Source of the DNA: a virus
Virus record (IMG/VR): IMGVR_UViG_3300046002_004610
Span: 1 to 33,261 of that record
Length of the DNA stretch: 33,261 bases
Reading direction: 5' to 3' (one strand)
Shown: in pieces, positions 15,457-22,705 of the stretch
Layout: each line of letters starts with the position of its first letter
Numbering within the stretch: position 1 is the stretch's first letter
Translations under genes and position numbers: made by a program
The notes under the pieces: generated by a model
The model's input: only the letters and a program-made list of their open reading frames with translations
What the model was told of the DNA's origin: nothing
Database searches by the model: none

Positions 15457-16184
15457 CAGTTGCCGTCCTCCTCGGCATCCTTGGGCCCCGGCAGCGATGC
15501 TGGGGCCATTTTTTCAAACTGCTCTACCCGTTGCCACCACTTGTCCTTGTAGCCGTCAAACTCCCGGCCACAAGTCACAAACTCCTGCACTTCGTTGTCC
15601 TGCGCCACCATCATGATCACGCCGTGGTTGATCTCAGTACCGTGAACCGCGTTGTGCGCACAAGCATAGGCCGCCAGTTGGATAAAGTAATCCTCAATCC
15701 ACTTGCGCGGCTTCATTCGATTGGTCTGTTTAAAGTCAACAATTGAGGGTTCTCCCTTATAGACACCTATGCAGTCGGACGTTCCAGCGTATTTTTTCGG
15801 GTAATACAACGGGATTTCTGTCCCCCATACCTCGTTGACGTGCGGAAAAAATGTCTCAATCAGTTTGTAGCCCATGCGGTAGCCCTTGACTTGCAGCCAT
15901 GTCCGGGGTGCGGGTAAATCCCTATTCAACAGAAGTCGCTCGACCACGTTGTGCATGTGGGTGCCGACCGTGGCAGCCTCATTTTTGATCTGCTCTGCCT
16001 GCTCCCAACCAATCCTCTCGGCCCACGAATCAAGGTGTGTTCTGTCCTTTGTATCCGACAGGATACGAGTGACGCTAGGCATCTCATGTTCATTTCCATC
16101 GATTTTGTATACACGTCCGGTGGAGGTGTCTATTCTTTCGAGTTTTGTATACACATACTTGCGGCGAATTGGGATGAGTTGCAT
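15453..16184 (-). CDS. PD-(D/E)XK exonuclease, RecB/Cas4-like
   Basis: 243 aa if it starts at the ATG at 16184, which overlaps the helicase stop (TAATG); an in-frame ATG at 16196 would add four residues. Nuclease motifs are in order: GTHMHNVVE (H76/H78, the RecB-family N-terminal motif), G-T-S-D (D137), IVDFKQT (D150 and K152, the D-x-K core) and QLAAYA (Q169, Y173, the QxxxY motif). This is the arrangement of phage RecB-like single-strand exonucleases used in recombination or genome processing. It forms a two-gene minus-strand unit with the SNF2-like helicase, so the two proteins may act together on DNA ends. Confidence 0.85.
   Translation of the reverse strand: MQLIPIRRKYVYTKLERIDTSTGRVYKIDGNEHEMPSVTRILSDTKDRTHLDSWAERIGWEQAEQIKNEAATVGTHMHNVVERLLLNRDLPAPRTWLQVKGYRMGYKLIETFFPHVNEVWGTEIPLYYPKKYAGTSDCIGVYKGEPSIVDFKQTNRMKPRKWIEDYFIQLAAYACAHNAVHGTEINHGVIMMVAQDNEVQEFVTCGREFDGYKDKWWQRVEQFEKMAPASLPGPKDAEEDGNC
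15484..15514 (+). terminator. Intrinsic terminator-like hairpin for the virion/lysis operon, inside the antisense gene
   Basis: The GC-rich left arm 15484-15495 and right arm 15499-15507 (CAGC-GAT-GCTG closing loop, outer GGCC pairing with small bulges) are followed by six T residues at 15509-15514. It lies 28 bp past the last plus-strand gene, within the 3' part of the minus-strand nuclease gene. The stem is imperfect. Confidence 0.5.
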
Positions 16185-17635
16185 TAAATAATCCAATCTT
16201 TGAAGTTCTCGCCTAGCACTTGCGAGGCAATGTTGATCTTGTTCCTGAGCGCCTTGACGATGTGTTCGTCGACTGTGTCTTTGGCAATCAGGTCGACATA
16301 GGTTACCTTGTTGGTTTGACCAATACGATGCGCCCTGTCCTCTGACTGCAAGCGCACTTCCAAGTCAAAGCTGTTGCTGTAGTAGATCACCGTATTGGCC
16401 GCTGTAAGCGTCAAACCATAGCCGCCGGTGCGTGGGTTGCCAACAAAGAATCTAAGCTCGCTGTCAGGGTTCTGGAAGTCCTCGACGGCCTTTTCCCGGT
16501 CCTCATCTTCGGTGTCGCCGTAGTAGGTGGCAACAGAGGTCATGCCGTATTCCTTTTGCAGCGACAGCCGGATGTTTTCAATGTCCCTGCGGTAGTTTGC
16601 CCAAATGATTACCTTGCCACTGGTCTCCTCCAGCACAGCCATGAGTTCACCGATACGGTTGCTGGGGATGTCGATCTGTTGGCCATCATCGAGCTTGACG
16701 TGCCCGCAGCATATCTGATGCAGTCGCATGAGCTGGGTCAAAGCATTGTTGGTGCTCATCAAGTTGCCATCAACGAGCGCCAAGGCCATGAGCTTCATCT
16801 GGTCATAGTATTTTTTCTGCTCCGGGGTCAGCTCAACATCGCGGCGGGTGTAAACCTTGTCCGGCAGATCCAAGCATTCTTCTTTGGTCACCCGGAAGGA
16901 AAAACCGTTGAGCTTTTCCTGCAACTCATCGAGCCTGCGGTAGCCAACAATCTGCTTGAAGGTGTGCGTTGGCAGCCTGCGTTCAACAAGGATCGCGTAC
17001 CGTGCTTGGAAGGCGTAAAAGCTGGCGCTGTTCAGACAATCCGGCCCTAAGAATTCGCATTGGCTGTACAAGTCCAAAGGCGACTTGGTCACAGGGGAAC
17101 CGGTTGCAATCCTCCTGTACCGCGCCTCGCGGGCAACCTTGATGATGCTCTTGGTGCGCTTGGCGTTGGGAGTCTTGATCGTGGTGCTTTCATCCACTGC
17201 CATGAAGGCAGAGGTGACACGCAGGAATGTGCGTGCATAAGCTGTTCCTCTCTCTGTGCTGAACGCCTCAATATTCATGATCAGGATGCGCAGCTTGTCA
17301 ACGGAATTGAGCATCTCCTCCATCTCGAGTTTTTCCGCCTTACGGGGAGCAGGTGTCCAACATGCCATCTTGTAGCTGACATGGGCAGGCATATGCTTAG
17401 GTAGTTCGGACTTATACCAATTGCGGTACACCCCCTTGGGGGCCACAATCAGCATTGAGTCGATCTTGCCCTTGTCGTAAAGCATGGCGGCATTGTTGAT
17501 GAGCATAAAGCTCTTGCCCGTGCCCATTTCTGCAAACAAAGCTGCCTCCTGATGCTCCCAAAAGCGCTCTAAATACGCCGCTTGATGCACAAACGGCTTG
17601 TTTTTGAACGGATACCGCTCCAAAAAATAATTCAT
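16184..17635 (-). CDS. SNF2-like superfamily 2 DNA helicase/ATPase
   Basis: 483 aa from the ATG at 17635, preceded by GAAAGGCAGAAAG; upstream in-frame codons run into the promoter region. SF2 motifs are ordered: Q-motif-like FVHQ (17-18), Walker A AEMGTGKS (35-42), Ia LIVAPKGVYRNW, Walker B/DExx VDEST (147-151), motif III ATGSP (177-181), motif V GGYGLTLTAA and motif VI QSEDRAHRIGQ. The last is highly characteristic of SNF2/SWI2-type enzymes. In phages such proteins are single-subunit DNA translocases or helicases in replication and recombination cassettes. It lies upstream of, and is coupled to, the RecB-like nuclease and faces away from the rest of the replication genes. Confidence 0.88.
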   Translation of the reverse strand: MNYFLERYPFKNKPFVHQAAYLERFWEHQEAALFAEMGTGKSFMLINNAAMLYDKGKIDSMLIVAPKGVYRNWYKSELPKHMPAHVSYKMACWTPAPRKAEKLEMEEMLNSVDKLRILIMNIEAFSTERGTAYARTFLRVTSAFMAVDESTTIKTPNAKRTKSIIKVAREARYRRIATGSPVTKSPLDLYSQCEFLGPDCLNSASFYAFQARYAILVERRLPTHTFKQIVGYRRLDELQEKLNGFSFRVTKEECLDLPDKVYTRRDVELTPEQKKYYDQMKLMALALVDGNLMSTNNALTQLMRLHQICCGHVKLDDGQQIDIPSNRIGELMAVLEETSGKVIIWANYRRDIENIRLSLQKEYGMTSVATYYGDTEDEDREKAVEDFQNPDSELRFFVGNPRTGGYGLTLTAANTVIYYSNSFDLEVRLQSEDRAHRIGQTNKVTYVDLIAKDTVDEHIVKALRNKINIASQVLGENFKDWII

Positions 17636-17664
17636 TTCTTTCTGCCTTTCTTTGATAAAGGGTA

Positions 17665-17692
17665 TTGACAACCCGAAAAGATAGTGTACACT
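17665..17692 (+). promoter_or_regulatory. Sigma70-type promoter for the rightward replication genes
   Basis: TTGACA (17665-17670), a 16-bp spacer and TACACT (17687-17692). The -35 hexamer is perfect and the -10 matches 4 of 6. It is followed by a strong ribosome site, AAAGGAGAG (17709-17717), before the ATG at 17725. It lies in the only gap between divergent genes in this part of the window. Confidence 0.75.
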
Positions 17693-17693
17693 A
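17682..17693. promoter_or_regulatory. 12-bp palindromic operator candidate over the -10 element
   Basis: TAGTGTACACTA is a perfect palindrome covering the whole -10 hexamer of the rightward promoter, where a dimeric repressor would block polymerase. Because it is symmetric it also places TACACT on the opposite strand, facing the helicase gene. A related half-site arrangement (ACACTA-GGTGT, 29546-29556) lies in the spacer of the leftward promoter. No repressor has been tied to it. Confidence 0.45.
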
Positions 17694-17724
17694 AAAGCAC
17701 GTTTCGAGAAAGGAGAGCGTAAAC

Positions 17725-18054
17725 ATGGCAAAAGTTTTTATTGTGCAAGAGATGCCGAATCACGATATTGCGCCTGCAATGAAGTATGGGGACATGTTGG
17801 TTCTTTTAGAGCCAAATACCCAGATTGCATTCAGCACAGCACCGACGATTCGCATGCTGCGGCGCAAGCTGCGGGATTTTAAGGATGGGGACTACTTGTT
17901 ATTGACAGGTGACCCTGTAGCTATCGGCTTGGCCTGCTCGATAGCTGCTTTCTATAATGCTGGCCGCTATACAACTTTGAAGTGGGATCGCCGCGAAAGA
18001 ATGTATATTCCAATTAAAATTGACATAACCGAGAATGGAGAAAGAGATGAGTAA
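17725..18054 (+). CDS. Conserved phage protein of unknown function at head of replication operon
   Basis: 109 aa, first gene after the sigma70 promoter, with a strong ribosome site. It starts MAKVFIVQEMPNHDIAPAMK and has YGDMLVLLEPN and DGDYLLLTGDPVAIGLACSI, a pattern I recognise from many phage genomes just upstream of replication genes. The predicted structure is a mixed alpha/beta small domain; residues TGDPVAIGLACS near 61-72 are the most conserved-looking part. No catalytic motif is visible. Being first in the operon it is probably made early. Function unknown. Confidence 0.7.
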   Translation: MAKVFIVQEMPNHDIAPAMKYGDMLVLLEPNTQIAFSTAPTIRMLRRKLRDFKDGDYLLLTGDPVAIGLACSIAAFYNAGRYTTLKWDRRERMYIPIKIDITENGERDE

Positions 18055-18604
18055 TATCAATGAGATGTTTGAACAGGATGCTGGTGCACTGGTCGTTAAG
18101 AATGAGGACCTGCAATCAGTTGGTGAGTTGGCCAAGCGTGCCAAGCAACTTGAGAAAGAAATAGAGGAGCTAGAAGACACCGTCAAGGAACGCAAAGAAC
18201 AGCAACGTAAGTTGTTGGAAGAAAGCATTCCGGGCCGCCTGTCAGAGCTTGGCATGAAGTCGTTCAAGATGTCAGACGGTAGCCAAATCGACATCAAGGC
18301 GTTTTACAACGCAAGCATCAAAGAAGAGAACCGTGCACAGGCCTATGAGTGGCTACGCGGCAACGGCTTTGATGACATCATCAAGAACACCGTGTCTGTG
18401 CGCTTTGGTCGAGGAGAAGACCAACTGTGCGAGACACTACTGAACCAATTGCGTGAGGACAACTACCCAGTTGAACAAGCGCAAAAGGTCGAACCCCAGA
18501 CCTTGAAAGCTTGGGTTCGCGAGCAGGTGGAACGCGGAAGCGAGTTCCCCACAGAGCTTTTTGGCGTATACATCGGCCAAAGAGCAACCATCAAATCAGC
18601 ATGA
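18047..18604 (+). CDS. Coiled-coil protein of the replication operon, unknown function
   Basis: 185 aa from the ATG at 18047 (GGAGAAAGAG just upstream), overlapping the previous gene by eight bases. Residues about 25-60 form a strongly charged coiled coil (LAKRAKQLEKEIEELEDTVK). The rest is a compact alpha/beta region with KSFKMSDGSQIDIKAFYNAS and FGVYIGQRATIKSA. The coiled-coil start recalls Gam-type nuclease inhibitors and some DNA-binding accessory proteins, but I cannot confirm either. The position before an SSB-like gene points to a DNA-metabolism role. Confidence 0.65.
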   Translation: MSNINEMFEQDAGALVVKNEDLQSVGELAKRAKQLEKEIEELEDTVKERKEQQRKLLEESIPGRLSELGMKSFKMSDGSQIDIKAFYNASIKEENRAQAYEWLRGNGFDDIIKNTVSVRFGRGEDQLCETLLNQLREDNYPVEQAQKVEPQTLKAWVREQVERGSEFPTELFGVYIGQRATIKSA

Positions 18605-18620
18605 AAAAGGAAAATTGAAA

Positions 18621-19385
18621 ATGGCTAAAAACGAAGTAGCAGTGAAGAAAGAAGGCGCGTTAGTTTTATCTAATGACTTTGAGCAAGACAGTGGCGGCTT
18701 TGACGGCATGGGTCAGGAAGACTTTGCTCTTCCGTTCCTGCGCTTACTTACCAACACTTCCCCCGAAGTTGGTGAAGTTGAAGGAGCCATGCCCGGCATG
18801 GTTTACAACTCTGTCACCGGCGAGCTGTATGACGGCAAGAAAGGTTTGACAGTGGTTCCTTGCGCATATGTACGTCAGTACATTGAGTGGGCACCACGCG
18901 GTAGCGGCAGTGGCGCACCCATCGCTATCTACCCGGCAACGTCTGACATTTTGAGCCGCACGCACCGCGAACCGGGCGACAACAAAGACTACCTCGATAC
19001 CGGCAACTACATCGAGAACACGGCCAACCATTACGTGATGGTCATCAACGATCAAGGTTTCCCCGAAGCTGCTTTGATCACCATGAAGTCCACGCAACTG
19101 AAGAAGTCGCGCAAGTGGAACAGCATGATGATGTCCACCAAGATGATGGGTGCCAACGGTCCTTTCACTCCTCCCATGTACTCACACCTGTATCGTTTGA
19201 CCTCGCAAGCCGAGTCCAACGACAAGGGTAAGTGGTATGGATGGGAGATCGAGCGCATCGGCCCTATTGAAGACAAGAGCGTGTACCAAGCCGCAAAAGC
19301 ATTTGCTACTCAAGTAAATGCTGGCGAAGTCAAGGTCAAGCATGCCGACGAAGAAGTCGGTACAGCAGGACCAGCACCGTTCTGA
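18621..19385 (+). CDS. Single-stranded DNA-binding-like protein (probable)
   Basis: 254 aa from the ATG at 18621 with AAGGAA upstream. The core begins with ALPFLRLLTNTSPEVGE and GAMPGMVYNSVTGELYDG, then a beta-rich region (KKGLTVVPCAYVRQYIEW) and SMMMSTKMMGANGPFTPPMY. The end is acidic and finishes EEVGTAGPAPF, like the acidic tail plus terminal Phe of SSB and gp2.5-type proteins that recruit replication partners. Phage proteins of this type lie next to primase and polymerase genes. The OB-fold assignment is inferred from pattern and context, not proven. Confidence 0.55.
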   Translation: MAKNEVAVKKEGALVLSNDFEQDSGGFDGMGQEDFALPFLRLLTNTSPEVGEVEGAMPGMVYNSVTGELYDGKKGLTVVPCAYVRQYIEWAPRGSGSGAPIAIYPATSDILSRTHREPGDNKDYLDTGNYIENTANHYVMVINDQGFPEAALITMKSTQLKKSRKWNSMMMSTKMMGANGPFTPPMYSHLYRLTSQAESNDKGKWYGWEIERIGPIEDKSVYQAAKAFATQVNAGEVKVKHADEEVGTAGPAPF

Positions 19386-19388
19386 TTT

Positions 19389-19417
19389 GAGGGGGCATCA
19401 CGCCCCCTCTTTCTTCT
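19389..19417 (+). terminator. Intrinsic terminator between SSB-like gene and primase gene
   Basis: Perfect 8-bp stem GAGGGGGC (19389-19396), loop of five, GCCCCCTC (19402-19409), then TTTCTTCT. The T-tract is interrupted by C, so readthrough is likely. The primase start lies only seven bases after it. Confidence 0.8.
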
Positions 19418-19423
19418 ATAGAG

Positions 19424-20962
19424 ATGCCAATGGAACAACTACAACAATTTCAGGACATATTCAGGGGACTGGATATTGCCTATGGGACATACGTAATTAA
19501 GGCGGAAAGAGGCGATGGTAAGCAAGCAGGAAAGGCTACGGTTGTTAGAAAACCCCCAACAGATGACCTATGGCAAAAACACCTTGACGGCGTTGATCCG
19601 AGTCTGGGGATTATTCCAATCCGGGCGGATAACACCTGCATCTGGGGATGTATTGACATTGACCAGTATCCTTTGGACCACAAAGGCTTAGTTGAAAAAG
19701 TTTCGCAGTTGAAACTGCCGCTTGTTGTCTGTCGCAGTAAGTCTGGAGGCGCACATGTTTTTCTCTTTACAAAAGAACCGGCCCCAGCGCGGGATTTTCA
19801 ACAATACCTCAAGGATGCGGCAGCACTGCTCGGAGAAGCTGGCAGAGAGATTTTTCCTAAGCAGGCCGAAATCCTTGTTGATCGAGGAGACACCGGAAAC
19901 TTTCTCAACCTACCCTACTTCGGCGGTGACGCGGGAACAAGGTATGCATTCAATGTCGACGGTACGGCGGCAACCCTCGAAGAGTTCTTTGGACTATATG
20001 AGGCGAATGTCCAAGAGCTACCGCTCAATTTTCCTGAGCCGCCTAAGCAAGCGGAGAGTCCCATCAAAGATGGCCCTCCTTGCCTACAAGCTCTTTGCGC
20101 ACAGGGCTTCCCAGAGGGGACGCGCAATAATGGACTATTCAACATTGGGATCTATCTTAAGAGGGCCGCCCCCGGAAGTTGGGAAGACAAGCTTGTGGAG
20201 TACAACATCAAGCACGTGGCTCCCCCACTACCCAACAACGAGGTCCAAGTCCTTGTCAAGCAAGTCGGCAAGAAAGACTACCAATACAAATGTAAAGACG
20301 CGCCGCTCAACAGCTTTTGCAATTCGGGCCTTTGTAGATCGCGCAAATATGGCATCGGGGGAAATGGTCCTGATGCGCCTCAAATAGCATCCCTATCCAA
20401 GTACGCATCCGATCCACCGTTGTGGTTCTTGGATGTCAACGGCAAGCGTGTGGAGCTAGAAACAGAAAGCCTCTTCACCCAAGCTGCATTCCAAAAAGCA
20501 TGCGTAGAAAAACTTAACGTGCTGCCTCCTACCCTGCGCAAACAGGATTGGGAGAACATGCTCAATGCACTGCTCAAAGAGATGGTGGAGACAGAACAGA
20601 TCGCCGAGGCCAGTGAGGACACCAGCTTGATTGGTCGCTTCATGGACTTGCTTGAAGAGTTCACCACTCACATGCAGCAAGCAATGGACAGGGATGAAGT
20701 TTTGATGGGCCGACCATGGCGCGATGATGATGAAGCCAAGACGTACTTCCGGATGAAAGACCTTGACAACCATCTGAAGCGCAATAACTTTATTGGCATG
20801 ACTGCGCCTAAGATGGCGCAGAGACTGCGCGACATTGGCGGTGAGCCAATATCGTTGCTGCTTAAAGGCCGCGCTACCCGTTGCTGGCGCATACCCAGCT
20901 TTGGCAAACAAGATGCACCATTCGATACCCAAACCACACGCATTGAAGGGAGCCCGTTTTGA
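19424..20962 (+). CDS. Archaeo-eukaryotic-type (AEP, TOTE-like) primase / primase-polymerase
   Basis: 512 aa from the ATG at 19424; an ATG two codons later (19430) is equally possible and no strong ribosome site marks either. The N-terminal domain has the AEP catalytic signatures: IDID at 77-80 (D78, D80), RSKSGGAHVFLF with H111, and DRGDTGNFLNLPYF (153-166), all as in TOTE-type AEP domains. A Cys cluster C-x8-C-x4-C precedes SRKYGIGG and may bind zinc. The C-terminal part (about 340-510) is helical and ends in a winged-helix-like segment (FIGMTAPKMAQRLRDIGGEP). It should make primers for the family A polymerase encoded downstream. No DnaB-type helicase domain is fused. Confidence 0.82.
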   Translation: MPMEQLQQFQDIFRGLDIAYGTYVIKAERGDGKQAGKATVVRKPPTDDLWQKHLDGVDPSLGIIPIRADNTCIWGCIDIDQYPLDHKGLVEKVSQLKLPLVVCRSKSGGAHVFLFTKEPAPARDFQQYLKDAAALLGEAGREIFPKQAEILVDRGDTGNFLNLPYFGGDAGTRYAFNVDGTAATLEEFFGLYEANVQELPLNFPEPPKQAESPIKDGPPCLQALCAQGFPEGTRNNGLFNIGIYLKRAAPGSWEDKLVEYNIKHVAPPLPNNEVQVLVKQVGKKDYQYKCKDAPLNSFCNSGLCRSRKYGIGGNGPDAPQIASLSKYASDPPLWFLDVNGKRVELETESLFTQAAFQKACVEKLNVLPPTLRKQDWENMLNALLKEMVETEQIAEASEDTSLIGRFMDLLEEFTTHMQQAMDRDEVLMGRPWRDDDEAKTYFRMKDLDNHLKRNNFIGMTAPKMAQRLRDIGGEPISLLLKGRATRCWRIPSFGKQDAPFDTQTTRIEGSPF

Positions 20963-21210
20963 GATACATGACAATTGATGGACACGACAACGCAATCATT
21001 GGCCCGGCATTTATTTGGCGCGACCAAACTCACGTTTCTGTGCTTGTCTACAACGCTGAAACAATCAGAAACAACCTGATGGGGGACGGCATGTCCGCCG
21101 AGGAAGCGCGTGAGTACATTGAGTACAACATTGAGGGTGCTTACGTAGGCGAACATACGCCTGTGCTGGTCTGGCCAGACGACATGTGGGACGGGGAAAT
21201 GGATGACTGA
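20959..21210 (+). CDS. Small conserved phage protein (TTG start)
   Basis: 83 aa with a TTG start at 20959 that overlaps the primase stop. GAAGGGAG (20945-20952) is well spaced for TTG, while the ATG at 20968 would be too far away. The centre contains SAEEAREYIEYNIEGAYVGE then PVLVWPDD; EYNIEGAYVGE-T-P is a motif I know from small proteins of many phages. It is acidic, probably helix plus strand. Function is unknown. It is coupled to the next helicase gene by an eight-base overlap. Confidence 0.7.
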   Translation: MRYMTIDGHDNAIIGPAFIWRDQTHVSVLVYNAETIRNNLMGDGMSAEEAREYIEYNIEGAYVGEHTPVLVWPDDMWDGEMDD

Positions 21211-22705
21211 CATCCACAAAATCTTTGGCCCACCCGGGTGTGGCAAGACTACTTACCTGCTCAACGTGGTGGACAAGGAATTGGAGTCGGGGATTTACTC
21301 TTCACAAATAGGCTACTTTTCTTTCACCCGAAAGGCAGCCAACGAAGCGCGGGACAGGGCCATCACCAAGTTCCCTAATCTCAATGCCAAAACTGATTTC
21401 CCCTATTTCAGGACGTTACATAGTCTTGCATTTCAATGCCTTGGCGTGCGATCGGAGGACATCATGCAGGCGGAACACTTCCGGGAGTTCGCTGCCCAAG
21501 CAGGGATTGAGCTGAGCTTGTCCCACGACACCGAAGTCGACCTTGTCAAGCCTGATAACCCAATACTGAACGAGATCAACATCGCCCGAATCAAGGGCGA
21601 GGACTTGAAAACCCATTACAACAAGTGCGGCCTAGACATTGAGTGGCACCACTTTGAGTTTGTCGAGCGGACCTACCGTCATTACAAACGTAGCAAGAAC
21701 CTGCTTGACTTCACCGACCTGTTAGAGATGATCGTTAACGAACCCGAGCGCCTGCCCATGTTGGAAGTGCTGATCGTGGACGAAGCACAGGACCTTTCCC
21801 GCCTGCAATGGATGATGGTGGAAGCCCTGACCGTGAGATCAAAGCGGACATTTCTTGCCGGTGACGATGACCAAGCCATTTTCTTCTTCGCCGGTGCAGA
21901 CGTAAATAGCTTTCTTGCCTTTGAGGGCAGCGTCACGGTCTTGAACCATTCCTACCGCGTCCCTGCCAAGGTCCATACCTTGGCCAACAGCATCGTCAAG
22001 CGCATCCGCGAGCGCCAGCCAAAGGAATGGGAGTCCAGAGAATTTGAGGGCTTTGTCAAGACCTACCATCGGTTTGATGATGTTCCAGTGGAAAGCGGCC
22101 AGTGGCTCATCATGGCCAGCACCAACTACATGCTCAACCCCATCCACGAATGGCTCAAATCCATTGGAGTACTGTTTGAACGCAACGGGGTGCCAAGTCT
22201 TTCCCCACAGATCGCCCAAGCCGTATCGGACTGGGAACGCCTACGCAAGGGCCAGCCACTTGGTTTCACCAGCGTCCAGACGGTGTACAGGTATTTAGGT
22301 ACCAGCTCCGTGGCCCGGGGCTACAAAACATTTAAGACCGGCGACACCAACGGTCTGTACACCATTGATGAGCTGAAAGAAAAGCACGGCCTGCTGACTG
22401 ATGTCATCTGGCATGAAGCTCTCACCAAGATTGCTGACGACAAGAAAGATTACCTGATCTCCTTGCTGCGCCGGGGCGTGAAGCTCTCGCAACCGCCAAG
22501 GGTGCGCTTGTCCACCATCCATGGTGCTAAAGGCGGGGAGGCGGACAACGTCATGCTGCTGATGGATCTTTCACCAAAGTTTGCCAAAGAATATGCAAGC
22601 AACGCGGACAACGTACACCGATTGTTCTATGTCGGGGTAACCCGTGCCAAACAATCACTGCACTTAGTGCTGCCGAAACACACAGAAAAAGGATTCCGAC
22701 TGTGA
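21203..22705 (+). CDS. UvrD/Rep-like superfamily 1A DNA helicase
   Basis: 500 aa; the ATG at 21203 overlaps the previous gene. Motifs are ordered: Walker A GPPGCGKTT (9-17), Ia SFTRKAANEARDR, Walker B VDEAQDLS, motif III AGDDDQAIFFFAGA, motif IV LNHSYRVP, motif V LSTIHGAKGGEAD and motif VI LFYVGVTRAKQSLHL. It is shorter than host UvrD (about 720 aa), and closer in size to phage Dda-type helicases. It probably unwinds DNA in replication or recombination; 3'-5' polarity is expected from the family but not shown. The polymerase start lies in its stop codon (GTGA). Confidence 0.9.
   Translation: MTDIHKIFGPPGCGKTTYLLNVVDKELESGIYSSQIGYFSFTRKAANEARDRAITKFPNLNAKTDFPYFRTLHSLAFQCLGVRSEDIMQAEHFREFAAQAGIELSLSHDTEVDLVKPDNPILNEINIARIKGEDLKTHYNKCGLDIEWHHFEFVERTYRHYKRSKNLLDFTDLLEMIVNEPERLPMLEVLIVDEAQDLSRLQWMMVEALTVRSKRTFLAGDDDQAIFFFAGADVNSFLAFEGSVTVLNHSYRVPAKVHTLANSIVKRIRERQPKEWESREFEGFVKTYHRFDDVPVESGQWLIMASTNYMLNPIHEWLKSIGVLFERNGVPSLSPQIAQAVSDWERLRKGQPLGFTSVQTVYRYLGTSSVARGYKTFKTGDTNGLYTIDELKEKHGLLTDVIWHEALTKIADDKKDYLISLLRRGVKLSQPPRVRLSTIHGAKGGEADNVMLLMDLSPKFAKEYASNADNVHRLFYVGVTRAKQSLHLVLPKHTEKGFRL

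Noticed and set aside
16556-17050. 164-codon plus-strand open frame
   Set aside because: Antisense to SNF2-like helicase motifs, which clearly are the coding strand.
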